A stretch of DNA of 64,000 bases from Cellulomonas sp. WB94 (GTDB lineage Bacteria > Actinomycetota > Actinomycetes > Actinomycetales > Cellulomonadaceae), in contig NZ_QEES01000002.1 in NCBI RefSeq assembly GCF_003115775.1, positions 1,798,001-1,862,000 of the forward strand. Reading direction: 5' to 3'. Within the stretch, counting starts at the first letter, position 1. Each line of letters opens with the position of its first letter. Both the position numbers and the translations under genes were made by a program. Below, in pieces: positions 8,432 to 16,272 of the stretch. Under the pieces are notes generated by a model that was not told the origin of the DNA, searched no databases, and was given only the letters and a program-made list of their open reading frames with translations.

Positions 8432-8854
8432 GTGCTGCCTGACGTCGAGGCCCTGCTCGAGGGGCACGAAGACCTGTGGTGGGCCGCGGCCGCGTCGGTC
8501 GCGTTCGCGCTCGCCGTCATCCGGGCGGCGTGGCGTCGCCGGAAGCGCAGGCCGCGGGCCGGGGAGATCTGGTTCGCCGACGTCCCGTTCGAGGACGGCA
8601 CGGGGAGCAAGGACCGGCCGGTGCTGGTGCTCGCGGTCGGCGGTCGCACCTGCACCGTCGCGCGATTCACGTCGCAGGACCGAGGTGGGCGCCGCGACTA
8701 CGTGCGCGTGCCCGACGGTGTCCCGGGCCTGCGGCGGGCCAGCTGGGTGGACCTGCGCCCCGTGCATCTCCGACGCTCCGCACTGCGTCGTCGAGCGGGC
8801 GACCCAGGAGTCCCGTTCGCCCAGTGGTACGCGGACGCGGCTGGCCGGACGTAG
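8432..8854 (+). CDS. Membrane-tethered MazF/PemK-like protein
   Basis: A protein of 140 residues from a GTG start. An N-terminal transmembrane helix (residues 16–34, WWAAAASVAFALAVIRAAW) is followed by the basic stop-transfer RRRKRR. Then comes a MazF/PemK-like domain beginning PRAGEIWFADVPFEDGTGSK and DRPVLVLAVGG. In free MazF toxins the G-E-[IV]-[YW] and R-P-x-[LV]-[VI] segments form the RNA-binding barrel. No antitoxin gene is visible on either side, so this is an orphan. It starts 11 bases after the preceding membrane-protein gene and may be co-transcribed. No clear ribosome site supports the GTG, but earlier starts lie inside the preceding gene. Confidence 0.65.
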   Translation: MLPDVEALLEGHEDLWWAAAASVAFALAVIRAAWRRRKRRPRAGEIWFADVPFEDGTGSKDRPVLVLAVGGRTCTVARFTSQDRGGRRDYVRVPDGVPGLRRASWVDLRPVHLRRSALRRRAGDPGVPFAQWYADAAGRT

Positions 8855-8906
8855 CGTGCGCTGAGTCCGGCGGTCCGGCAGTGTCACCGCACCGCCGGGA
8901 CAGCGA

Positions 8907-9353
8907 TCACCGCGGTTCGGGCACGGGGTGCTCGGGGATGTCAGCCGTGTCGATGGCGCTCAGCGCGTCGTACTCGGCCTCGGGCCACGGGACCGTGACG
9001 TAGCTGCGCTCGACCGCGCGGGTCATGAGTCGGCGCAGCTGTTCGCCGTGGAGGTCGAGGAGCCTGAACAGCGCCGGGTCGCCCTGGTGGACGTTCTCCA
9101 CGAGGTACAGGTGGAAGTTGCCGCGGGAGACGGCTGCCTGTGCCTGGGGCGTCTCGAGCCAGAGGTCGTTGCCGCGGCTGGTGTCGCTGTAGCCCTTGAC
9201 CTCGATGAGCCGGTCGCTGCTGATGACGTCGGCGGGCGTCGAGTCGACGTAGCGGGTGTCGATCGGCTCGCGGCCGGCTTGCGTCTCGCGGTCGATGACG
9301 AACGCGACGGCGGCATTCTCGATGGCCTGGGTACCGACGATCTCCGTGGTCAT
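8907..9353 (-). CDS. DUF3883-type protein, putative nuclease-fold
   Basis: A protein of 148 residues. The centre reads VISSDRLIEVKGYSDTSR followed by LWLETPQAQAA and FHLYLVENV. The D...E-V-K arrangement followed by a Tyr/Val strand matches the DUF3883 family, which has a PD-(D/E)xK nuclease-like fold and often occurs in defence or restriction proteins. Here the domain stands alone, without helicase or methylase partners, so a mobile defence role is not shown. The ATG at 9353 (MTTEIVGTQAIENAAV) begins the conserved part. It is convergent with the MazF-like gene (52 bases apart). Confidence 0.65.
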   Translation of the reverse strand: MTTEIVGTQAIENAAVAFVIDRETQAGREPIDTRYVDSTPADVISSDRLIEVKGYSDTSRGNDLWLETPQAQAAVSRGNFHLYLVENVHQGDPALFRLLDLHGEQLRRLMTRAVERSYVTVPWPEAEYDALSAIDTADIPEHPVPEPR

Positions 9354-9504
9354 GTCGACGTGCCTGCCCCTCCGGCCCCGGGGGCCAGCTCGTTGACGAT
9401 CGCAGGGCGACGCAGCGCTCACACGACTCGGTGCTCCGCCCACCATGCCGCACGATCGTCCACCCCGTCGAGGGGACGAGCCGCAGCGGCGCGGGGCCAT
9501 GACA

Positions 9505-9542
9505 CAGAACGCCCCTCCTCGCGGGCGAGAAGGGGCGTTCTG
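9505..9542 (-). terminator. Hairpin terminator downstream of the 9569–10165 gene
   Basis: A 12-base perfect stem, CAGAACGCCCCT (9505–9516) with AGGGGCGTTCTG (9531–9542), surrounds a 14-base loop. It lies 26 bases past the stop codon of the repeat-headed membrane gene on the minus strand. Confidence 0.75.
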
Positions 9543-9568
9543 GGTGATGCGTGCGGGTCGGCTGCGAC

Positions 9569-10165
9569 CTAGACCGTGCGGCGGAAGTACTCCGCGCTCG
9601 GGCCGCGGGTGAGCAGCACGATGAGCGCGATGTCGATGGCCAGCGCCACCAGCGCCAGGACGTGGCTGATGGCGGAGGCGGGCTGCACGAACGACGCGAG
9701 GCCGCTGAGCAGGCCCAGGCCGGCGAACACGAAGGTCACGATGCGCGCCCAGTTCTTGCCGGCGCGCACCTTGAACGCGAGCAGGGTCCACACGACGATG
9801 CCGATGACGCCGAACACGACGGCGGTGCCCATGGCCACGGCGACGGTGGTGTCGACGAGGGACTGGTCGAACGACGGGTTGGCCTTGAGCACCTGCTCCT
9901 TGATCGCGTCCGCCGTGAAGAGCGCCACCACGATGTTGACCAGGCCGAGCGCAGCCTGGACGAGGATCAGCCGGAAGGCGTTGACGACGGTGCTGGGCGG
10001 CGGGCCCTGGAAGGCCGGCGCGTCCCATGCGGCCGGGGCCGCCGAGGGGAAGCCGCCGGGCTGGGGCGCCGAGGGGAAGCCGCCGGGCTGGGGCGCCGAG
10101 GGGTAGCCGCCGGGCTGGGGCGCCGAGGGGTAGCTGCCGGGCGGCGGCGGGGTCTGGAAGCTCAT
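9569..10165 (-). CDS. Four-helix membrane protein with PSAPQPGG repeats
   Basis: A protein of 198 residues. Residues 12–44 are three and a half copies of [YF]PSAPQPGG, a Pro/Gly-rich cytoplasmic head common in actinobacterial small membrane proteins. Four transmembrane helices follow, at about 62–83, 112–132, 140–160 and 166–186. No catalytic motif is visible and I do not recognise a named family. The ATG at 10165 (MSFQTPPPPGSYPSA) is chosen; the frame is open further upstream through the intergenic gap and into the adjacent MFS gene, and that extension is shadow sequence. It lies 73 bases downstream of the MFS gene and could share its transcript. Confidence 0.65.
   Translation of the reverse strand: MSFQTPPPPGSYPSAPQPGGYPSAPQPGGFPSAPQPGGFPSAAPAAWDAPAFQGPPPSTVVNAFRLILVQAALGLVNIVVALFTADAIKEQVLKANPSFDQSLVDTTVAVAMGTAVVFGVIGIVVWTLLAFKVRAGKNWARIVTFVFAGLGLLSGLASFVQPASAISHVLALVALAIDIALIVLLTRGPSAEYFRRTV
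10047..10135. repeat. 27-base tandem repeat inside a coding region
   Basis: A 27-base unit (GGG[AT]AGCCGCCGGGCTGGGG then CGCCGAG) is repeated at 10047, 10074 and 10101, with a partial fourth copy from 10128. It encodes the [YF]PSAPQPGG repeats, so unit number may vary between strains without breaking the frame. Confidence 0.85.
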
Positions 10166-10238
10166 GGCGGTTCTCCGAGTCAGGAGGGGCAGTGTGTCGT
10201 CCCGACGCGTACAGCGCGCGCACAGGACTCCCGACACC

Positions 10239-11465
10239 TTATGGGCGCAGGGGCTCGCTCTGGGCTGGTTTAGGCGATCGGATCCGGCGACGCACCCGGG
10301 GGTCGAGGATCGCCGACACGGCCGCGGCGGCCAGCAGGGCGAGCGCCCCGCCGAACCAGAACGGTGCGTCCGAGCCGACGCCGTCCCACAGGGCGCCCGC
10401 GATGATCGAGGCGAGCAGCAGCCCGATGCCCTGGAGCGTGCCGTAGATGCCGAGCACGGTGCCCCGCAGGTGCGACGGCGCGGCCTCGGCGATGAAGGCG
10501 CGCTCGGCACCGCTGAGGAATGCGGTGCACGCGCCGTACGCGGCGAACAGTCCCACCACGGCCGGCTGCGACGTGATCGCGGCGAACCCGAGGTACACGA
10601 GTCCCGACAGCAGGTAGCCGGCGACCAGGACGGACCTGCGGCCGAACCGGTCGGAGAAGCGGCCGGCCGGGATCGCGAGGACGGACGCCGTGACGTTGAA
10701 GACCAGGTAGAGCAGCATCACCTGGGTCGCTGAGAAGCCGCGGGCCGAGGCCTTGAGCAGCAGGAACGCGTTCGAGGAGTTGCCGATGCAGAAGACGAGC
10801 ACGGCGACCAGGTACAGCCGCAGCCGCAGCCCGAGGTGGACGCCGAGGAGGTTCGTGCGGGGGCCGTCGGGCAGCGGGACGCGCTTCTCACGGACGGCCG
10901 GGATGATGAGGATGCCGAGGACTGCCGGGACGATCGACCACGCGAACGCCTCGCGGTACGCGATCCCCGTGCCGACGACGACGACGGCGAGGAGCGCACC
11001 GACCGACGAGCCGGCCATGTCGAGCATCTTGGCGAGACCGAACGAGCCGCCCAGCTTCTTCGGGTCGCTCGACTGAGCGATCAGGGCGTCCCGCGGCGCC
11101 GTCCGGATCCCCTTGCCGACGCGGTCCACGACCCGCGCGACGAGCACGCCGCCCCAGGAGCCGGCCACGAGCAGCAGCACCTTGTAGACGACGGAGCCCG
11201 AGTACCCGAGGAACGTCAGCCGCTTGCGATGCTGGTAGACGTCGCCGACGTAGCCGCTGAACGCCTTGAGCAGGGACGCGAGGCTCTCCGCGATCCCCTC
11301 GATGACGCCGACGACCATCGGGGTCGCCCCGAGGGTCGCCGTCAGGAACAGCGGCACGATGGGGTAGACCATCTCGGTGCTCAGGTCGACGAACATGCTG
11401 GTCAGACCGATCAGCACGACGTTCGACGGGGTGAGCCTGCGCACCGTGCGGACGCTACTCCTCAC
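10239..11465 (-). CDS. MFS transporter
   Basis: A protein of 408 residues with about 12 transmembrane helices. Signature regions include NVVLIGLTSMFVDLSTEMVYPIVP, GVIEGIAESLASLLKAFSGY and DRVGKGIRTAPRDALIA. The last is typical of a subgroup of MFS permeases annotated as putative antibiotic or metal-stress carriers (with the D-R-x-G-K-G-x-R-x-x-P-R motif). The substrate is unknown. The start is a GTG at 11465. The end at 10239 is followed by a small membrane-protein gene on the same strand. The divergent M15 lipoprotein gene begins 43 bases away, so both share a short promoter region. Confidence 0.82.
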   Translation of the reverse strand: MRSSVRTVRRLTPSNVVLIGLTSMFVDLSTEMVYPIVPLFLTATLGATPMVVGVIEGIAESLASLLKAFSGYVGDVYQHRKRLTFLGYSGSVVYKVLLLVAGSWGGVLVARVVDRVGKGIRTAPRDALIAQSSDPKKLGGSFGLAKMLDMAGSSVGALLAVVVVGTGIAYREAFAWSIVPAVLGILIIPAVREKRVPLPDGPRTNLLGVHLGLRLRLYLVAVLVFCIGNSSNAFLLLKASARGFSATQVMLLYLVFNVTASVLAIPAGRFSDRFGRRSVLVAGYLLSGLVYLGFAAITSQPAVVGLFAAYGACTAFLSGAERAFIAEAAPSHLRGTVLGIYGTLQGIGLLLASIIAGALWDGVGSDAPFWFGGALALLAAAAVSAILDPRVRRRIRSPKPAQSEPLRP

Positions 11466-11508
11466 CTGACGTCAGGCAGGTGGCCCGGGTCGCCTCGATA
11501 CTGCTGGG

Positions 11509-12324
11509 GTGCGACGACCCGGCCGACGACGGCTCCTGGCCAGCGCGACCGCCCTCGCGCTCGCGGGCAGCCTCGCCGCGTGCACGACGACGACCGGACC
11601 GGGCGTCGCAGCGACGACCTCGGACGGGTCGACGGGCGTCGTCGTGGCTGGGCCGACGGCGACGCCGACGACGTCAGCACCGACCACGCCTGTCCCGACC
11701 GTGTCCGTGCCCGCGTCCGCCGGACCGGCGCCCGCACCCCCGGCTGCGGCACCGCTCTTCACCTCCACGACCGGCCCGATCACCCCCGAGCTCGCAGCGC
11801 GGATGACCCCGACGTCGTGGCGTCCCGGGTGCCCGGTCCCCGTCGCGGACCTGCGCTACGTCACCGTCAGCCACGTGACGTTCGACGGCGCGGTCGCCAC
11901 CGGGGAGCTCGTCGTTCACGCGGATCTCGCCGACGGCGTCGTCGGGGTCTTCCGCGCCCTGTTCGCCGCGGGCTACCCGATCCGGTCGATGCGGCTCGTC
12001 GACGACTTCGGAGGCAGCGACGACGCCTCCATGGCCGCCGACAACACCTCCGCCTTCAACTGCCGGGCCATCACCCGTGGCACCGGCTGGTCCGAGCACG
12101 CCTACGGCCGGGCCCTCGACCTCGACCCGGTCGAGAACCCGTACGTCCGCGGCAGCCTCGTGCTGCCCGTCGCGGGCAAGCCCTTCGCTGCGCGCCCCGA
12201 CCTGCCCGGCGTCGTGCACGCGGACGACGCCGTCGTGCGGGCGTTCGCCGACGCGGGGTGGCAGTGGGGCGGGTACTGGGCGTCCCCGACCGACTACCAG
12301 CACTTCTCGACGACGGGACGATGA
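11509..12324 (+). CDS. M15-family (VanY/D,D-carboxypeptidase-like) lipoprotein
   Basis: A protein of 271 residues. It has a lipoprotein signal: basic RRPGRRR, a hydrophobic core, and lipobox LAAC with Cys25. A Thr/Pro-rich linker follows to about residue 85, then a zinc peptidase domain. The metal motif S-E-H-A-Y-G-R-A-L-D (His197 and Asp204) and the later DYQHF (His265) match the H-x6-D and H ligands of M15 D-Ala-D-Ala carboxypeptidases. It probably trims peptidoglycan peptides at the outer face of the membrane. The GTG at 11509 is the only start consistent with the signal peptide. It is divergent from the MFS gene. Confidence 0.85.
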   Translation: MRRPGRRRLLASATALALAGSLAACTTTTGPGVAATTSDGSTGVVVAGPTATPTTSAPTTPVPTVSVPASAGPAPAPPAAAPLFTSTTGPITPELAARMTPTSWRPGCPVPVADLRYVTVSHVTFDGAVATGELVVHADLADGVVGVFRALFAAGYPIRSMRLVDDFGGSDDASMAADNTSAFNCRAITRGTGWSEHAYGRALDLDPVENPYVRGSLVLPVAGKPFAARPDLPGVVHADDAVVRAFADAGWQWGGYWASPTDYQHFSTTGR

Positions 12325-12351
12325 TCCACAACCCTCATCACCGTCGGTCCG

Positions 12352-12810
12352 GTGCCGAACGGGACGGGTATCGACTCCACCGAGCTCCAGACGCCGAGCA
12401 CCGACACCGAGGTGTCGCTGCCGAGCCCGACGCTGCGCGCGTGGGTGGGCCGGACCCGAGCGTCGTGGGTACGGCCGAGCTGGCGGCGCAGCCTGTCGCG
12501 GTGCTCGATCGCCGGGGCGGTCGGCGACATGCTGACGACGTCCGCCGTCGGTCACGTCGACGGCATCCGGGAGGCGAACCCGTTGTCGGCGGCCGGTCAG
12601 GCGCTGCTCGGGTCCACCCCGGGGTACATGGTGGTGACGACCGTCGTGGTGGCCGGGCTGGTCACGGTCCTGGCGGTGCGCCCCGTCGACGTCCCGACGC
12701 GCGTGCTCTGGTGGGCCCTCGCGCTCCTGGGGGCAGCGAAGATCGTGATCACGATCCTCAACCTCGTCGTCCTCCAGGGCGCGATCGACGCGACGGTCGA
12801 CGTCTTCTAG
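12352..12810 (+). CDS. Small membrane protein, DUF5658-like
   Basis: A protein of 152 residues from a GTG start, 27 bases after the M15 gene. It has a polar N-terminus of about 45 residues, then the pattern AGAVGDMLTTSAVG...REANPL. This resembles the D-x3-T...E-x-NP signature of DUF5658-type membrane proteins. Two or three membrane helices follow (YMVVTTVVVAGLVTVLAV, VLWWALALLGAAKIVITIL). The function is unknown. The start is uncertain because no clear ribosome-binding site is visible. Confidence 0.55.
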   Translation: MPNGTGIDSTELQTPSTDTEVSLPSPTLRAWVGRTRASWVRPSWRRSLSRCSIAGAVGDMLTTSAVGHVDGIREANPLSAAGQALLGSTPGYMVVTTVVVAGLVTVLAVRPVDVPTRVLWWALALLGAAKIVITILNLVVLQGAIDATVDVF

Positions 12811-12865
12811 CCGGACGACTGCACCAGAGACCCCGGGCAGAGCCCTCCCGCAGGGCCCCTGACCC

Positions 12866-12932
12866 GGACCGAGGTCCCGGGAGCTCACCCCGCAGGGCCT
12901 CCGGCGCGGTGAAGAACTGGGACCAAGGTCCC
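12866..12932. promoter_or_regulatory. Two DosR/DevR-like boxes upstream of the zinc ADH
   Basis: A 14-base palindrome GGGAC-CAAG-GTCCC lies at 12919–12932, and a near copy GGAC-CGAG-GTCCC at 12866–12878 (its left G is replaced by C). The mycobacterial DosR (DevR) box core is GGGAC-TWWA-GTCCC, so spacing and half-sites agree. The boxes end about 125 bases before the ADH start. Paired boxes are common upstream of DosR targets. Regulation by a DosR homologue under low oxygen is inferred. Confidence 0.6.
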
Positions 12933-13055
12933 GTTGGACCCCTCTGGACCGCGACGAAGGTGGGAGGACCACGTGCCGGCAACGGCACGCGCTACGGCGC
13001 TGCAGCATGGGCGCCGCCGTACATCGTCGTGCGCACAGCGAACCCGGAGGCACCC

Positions 13056-14006
13056 ATGAAGGCATGGCAGTTCACGATGACCAACGAGCCCCTCGTGCTC
13101 AACGAGGTACCCGAGCCGACCCCCGGTCCGGGCGAGGTCGTGCTCGACATCAAGGCTGCGGGCCTGTGCCACTCCGACGTCGGGGCCATGACCGACCCCG
13201 GCTGGCTCGCGATCATCCCCAACCGGCCGATCACCATCGGTCATGAGATCGCCGGCGTCGTGACGGCGCTCGGCGAGGGCGTCACGGACGTCAAGCTCGG
13301 CGACCGCGTGGGCGTGTGCCCGACGGCGAGCGCGCTCGCGCCCGGCTACGGACGCGACGGCGGGTTCACCTACAAGCACCGCGTGCTCGCGGGCGACCTC
13401 GTCCCGATGCCCGACGCCTTGAGCTTCGAGATGGCGGCGCTCGGGACGGACGCCGGGATGACCGCCTACCAGGCGATGGTCGTGCGCGGCGACCTCAAGC
13501 CCGGCATGAAGGTCGGCGTGATCGGGCTCGGTGGTCTCGGTCAGATCGGCGCGCGCGTCGCCGTCCTCAAGGGTGCCGAGGTCCACGTCGCCGAGAAGAA
13601 CGAAGGGGTGTGGACGCTGGCCAAGGAGCTCGGCGTGACGTCGGTCGTGTCGGACGTCAGCGAGTGGGCCGGTCAGGGGTTCGACCTGATCGTCGACTAC
13701 GCGGGGTTCGGCACGACGACGGCCGGTGCGCTCAAGGCGATCCGGTTCGACGGACGGGTCGTCCAGGTCGGGATGGGCCGGCTCGAGACGACGCTCGACA
13801 TCCGCGACCTCATCCTCAACAAGGCGCAGCTGCTCGGCTCGATGGGCGGCACCAAGGAGGACATCGCGGCTGTCTACGAGCTGATCGGCTCGGGTGACCT
13901 CAAGCCGGTCGTCACCATCATCGGGTTCGACGAGATCCCCGACGGCATCGAGAGGCTCCACCAGGGCAAGGTCGTCGGCCGTCTCGTGGCGCACATCGCC
14001 GACTGA
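13056..14006 (+). CDS. Zinc-type alcohol dehydrogenase lacking the structural-zinc lobe
   Basis: A protein of 316 residues. The catalytic zinc region is clear: GLCHSD (Cys38, His39) and GHE (His63, Glu64), with the third ligand position in GTDAGMTAY. The Rossmann NAD(P) motif VGVIGLGGLGQIGARVA follows at about residue 150. The four-Cys structural zinc loop of typical ADHs is missing: the stretch GVCPTASALAPGYGRDGG has one Cys and is short, which also explains the reduced length against the usual ~345. It should interconvert alcohols and aldehydes with NAD(P)H. AACCCGGAGG precedes the ATG. Two DosR-like boxes upstream suggest induction at low oxygen. Confidence 0.85.
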   Translation: MKAWQFTMTNEPLVLNEVPEPTPGPGEVVLDIKAAGLCHSDVGAMTDPGWLAIIPNRPITIGHEIAGVVTALGEGVTDVKLGDRVGVCPTASALAPGYGRDGGFTYKHRVLAGDLVPMPDALSFEMAALGTDAGMTAYQAMVVRGDLKPGMKVGVIGLGGLGQIGARVAVLKGAEVHVAEKNEGVWTLAKELGVTSVVSDVSEWAGQGFDLIVDYAGFGTTTAGALKAIRFDGRVVQVGMGRLETTLDIRDLILNKAQLLGSMGGTKEDIAAVYELIGSGDLKPVVTIIGFDEIPDGIERLHQGKVVGRLVAHIAD

Positions 14007-14017
14007 CGCGACCCCGG

Positions 14018-14050
14018 CGCCGCCGTCCGCTTGCACGTCGAGCGGCGGCG
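14018..14050. terminator. GC hairpin between convergent adh and sortase genes
   Basis: CGCCGCCG (14018–14025) can pair with CGGCGGCG (14043–14050) around a 17-base loop. It lies between the convergent ends at 14006 and 14082. This is a tentative bidirectional terminator without a T-run. Confidence 0.4.
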
Positions 14051-14081
14051 GCGTCGTCGTGCCCGGCGCTGCCGCAGCGAC

Positions 14082-14792
14082 TCAGCCGACGAGCTCCGCG
14101 AACGCGACGATGTTGTCCTCGTAGTGGCCGGTGCGCTTGTTGAACGAGCCGCCGCAGGTGATCAGCCGCAGCCCGGCGAAGGCGATGTCGCCGTACACCT
14201 CGTCGGTCGGGAACGCGCTCTTGCGGTACTCCTCGACCTTGGTGACGCGGAACACCGCCGTGCTGCCGTCCGTGCGCTCCACCCGGACCTCGTCGCCGGC
14301 GACGAGCGTGTGCAGGTCGTAGAACACCCCGGGACCGGTCCAGTCGACGTGCCCGGCGATGACCGCCGGACCGAGCTCGCCGGGCGTCGGGGCGCCCGTG
14401 TACCAGCCGGCGGGGAAGCCGGCGGGCGGGACCTCCATCGTGCCGTCGTCGTGCAGGCCGAGCTCCATGAGGGTCGAGTCGACCCCGATCGCGGGGATCA
14501 GCAGGCGGACCGGCACGGACCGGGCCAGGGGCTGGGCCGCTCCGGCGTCCAGCGCGATGCCCGGGGGCGGTGCCGGGGTGCTGGACGAGGTCGACGGGAC
14601 CGGGGGCGCGGTCGTGGGCGGCGACCACACGGCTGACAAGGACGCCGTGGAGGACGTCGGCGACGGGGCGCCCGCCGACAGCGTCGAGCAGCCGGCGACC
14701 CCGACGACGGCCGCCACGACGAGAGCCGCCGTCCCCGCCAGGACCCTGGGCGGGGTCCGGCGGGGGCGACGGCTCTCGATGCGTGCGGGCAA
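14082..14792 (-). CDS. Class F sortase
   Basis: A protein of 236 residues. It has a basic N-terminus, a hydrophobic anchor ending VVGVAGC (possible lipobox), a Ser/Pro/Thr linker to about residue 85, then a sortase barrel. The catalytic His lies in VIAGHVDW, the Cys in LRLITCGG and the Arg in FNKRTGHY, in the order and spacing of class F sortases. It would cleave a sorting signal and attach proteins to the wall or pilus. The start is a TTG at 14792, 14 bases after the DUF3494 gene, and is uncertain. The pairing with a DUF3494 surface protein suggests that protein as a substrate, but no clear LPxTG is seen there. Confidence 0.82.
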   Translation of the reverse strand: MPARIESRRPRRTPPRVLAGTAALVVAAVVGVAGCSTLSAGAPSPTSSTASLSAVWSPPTTAPPVPSTSSSTPAPPPGIALDAGAAQPLARSVPVRLLIPAIGVDSTLMELGLHDDGTMEVPPAGFPAGWYTGAPTPGELGPAVIAGHVDWTGPGVFYDLHTLVAGDEVRVERTDGSTAVFRVTKVEEYRKSAFPTDEVYGDIAFAGLRLITCGGSFNKRTGHYEDNIVAFAELVG

Positions 14793-14806
14793 CTGCGTGC
14801 GTGCGG

Positions 14807-15772
14807 TCAGATGTCCACGCGGCGACGACGCGCCACGACGAACGCGGTGACCGCGAGGGCGACGGCAGCCGCACCGGCGCCGAGGTAGCCGGCCCCGCTC
14901 GTGGTCGTGCCGGCGGCCGAGCTGCCGTCACCGGCGCTCACCGGGCCGGACGGGACAGCCGTGACCTGGGGGGCCGCGGTCGCCGCACCGACGGCCGCGG
15001 TCGCGGTGGGAGTCGCGGTGGGGACCGTCGCGCAGGACGGCCGCGTGATCGTGTTCGTGTCGAGGGTGACAGCGCCGTTGCGGGCGAGCAGTCGGCCCTC
15101 GATCGTCGCGCCGGTGTTGGCCGTGACGGAGGTCATGGCGAGCACCGTGCCGCGGAACACCGAGCTCGTGTCGAGGGTCGCCGACGTGCCCACCTGCCAG
15201 AAGACGTTGCACGCCTGGGCTCCGCCGGTGAGCGTCACCCGGCTCCCGGGCCCGGTCGTCAACGTCGAGCCGGCCTGGAAGATGAAGACGGCCGCGGGGT
15301 CGCCGCCGGCGTCGAGCGTGACCTCACCCGTGAGGCCCATCGACGAGCTCGAGGTGTAGACACCGGGTGTCAGGGTCATCCCGGTGAGGTCGGCCGGGAT
15401 CGTCGACGTCGACACCGCGGCCGCGGCGGCGTCGTAGGCCGTGGTCAGGTCCGTCTGGGCGCCCTGCGTCACCGCGTCACCCGCGTGGTTGACCCCGCTG
15501 GCGAAGACGATCGAGGCGTCGCCGGTGATCGTCAGGGTCGGGTACGACCCGAGGTCGCCGCTGAGCGTGGTCGGTCCGGTGTTCGTGACGCCTGCGCCGG
15601 CGAGCACCGCGAAGCTGTCGGCGGTCCCGAGCGGCGGGGCGGGGGTCGCGGCCTGGGCGGAGCCCGCGAGCGCGATCAGGAGCCCGACCGATGTCATGGC
15701 CACGAGCGTCGCGGCGGGCGCCGCGGCCGCACGTGTGCGGCTCGCACCCCGGCTGGAAGTGAAGAGCGTCAT
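14807..15772 (-). CDS. DUF3494 ice-binding-like secreted surface protein
   Basis: A protein of 321 residues. It has a signal peptide (ATLVAMTSVGLLIALAGSAQA), then a beta-solenoid DUF3494 domain: LGTADSFAVLAGAGVTNTG, TTLSGDLG, LTPGVYTSSSSMGLTGEVTLD, and AVFIFQAGSTLTT...ACNVFWQVGTSATL. This family includes ice-binding proteins, and many members in mesophiles are adhesins. After a Thr/Ala-rich stalk, the C-terminus has a transmembrane helix and a basic RRRRVDI tail, so it is anchored at the surface. The ATG at 15772 lies just upstream of the signal core and has an AGCAAAGGAT ribosome site. It forms an operon with the sortase. Confidence 0.85.
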   Translation of the reverse strand: MTLFTSSRGASRTRAAAAPAATLVAMTSVGLLIALAGSAQAATPAPPLGTADSFAVLAGAGVTNTGPTTLSGDLGSYPTLTITGDASIVFASGVNHAGDAVTQGAQTDLTTAYDAAAAAVSTSTIPADLTGMTLTPGVYTSSSSMGLTGEVTLDAGGDPAAVFIFQAGSTLTTGPGSRVTLTGGAQACNVFWQVGTSATLDTSSVFRGTVLAMTSVTANTGATIEGRLLARNGAVTLDTNTITRPSCATVPTATPTATAAVGAATAAPQVTAVPSGPVSAGDGSSAAGTTTSGAGYLGAGAAAVALAVTAFVVARRRRVDI

Positions 15773-16272
15773 CGGTCGATCCTTTGCTCGTGAAGCGTGG
15801 GGCGGGGTGCCCGAGCGGCATCGTCGCCGTTCGGTCGAACCCGTACGTCTGTGCTCGGTGGCGCCATGACCGTCGGATGCGGTCGGCCCGGCGGGCGGAG
15901 ACCCAGGGGGCACAGCATCGGGAAGTTCAGGCGGTCGCGGTGCTGCTGAGCCGTCTGGGGTGACCCACGATCGGCGGAGCTACCGGAGAGGTCCGCGACT
16001 CCAGCGCGGACGTTGACTGTCTTTCATCCCAACTCGCGGGAGGACGACCTGTGCCGAGTGTACGGGGCGACGCCTATACCGCATGGTGAGACACGACAAG
16101 CAGGCTCGCGCTGGTCACGGCCGGATTCACCCAAAGGTCCCAGACGCCCTGGGCCATCGAGTCGTAATCTCCCGGCAAAGAGTACGGCGCGCTTGCCCCC
16201 GAGCAGTTGACCGATGCGGGGACCCTGCCCACCGGTGCCGACTCGATCAGGTGGTCCGACGAAGGAGAAGCC
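15773..16272. other. 500-base divergent intergenic region
   Basis: This region separates the DUF3494 and DUF4914 starts. A hairpin is visible: GTCCGCG (15991–15997) pairs with CGCGGAC (16005–16011) around a seven-base loop. A half-site resembling the right arm of the DosR-like box (CAAAGGTCCC) occurs near 16133, but the left arm is absent. I compared both strands with the c-di-GMP and c-di-AMP riboswitch cores that I know and found no convincing match. No credible gene was seen. Confidence 0.4.

Noticed and set aside
11674-13065. 463-codon open frame on the - strand opposite the M15 lipoprotein
   Set aside because: It overlaps two genes and a regulatory region, and has no motif.
15820-15860. 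A TPsiC-like GTTCGGTCGAACCC string that suggested a tRNA
   Set aside because: No matching acceptor stem, anticodon arm or D-arm could be folded around it. It is better explained as a local inverted repeat.
15773-16272. Possible riboswitch upstream of the DUF3494 gene
   Set aside because: The conserved cores of c-di-GMP and c-di-AMP riboswitches that I know are not present on either strand; only a simple hairpin is seen.
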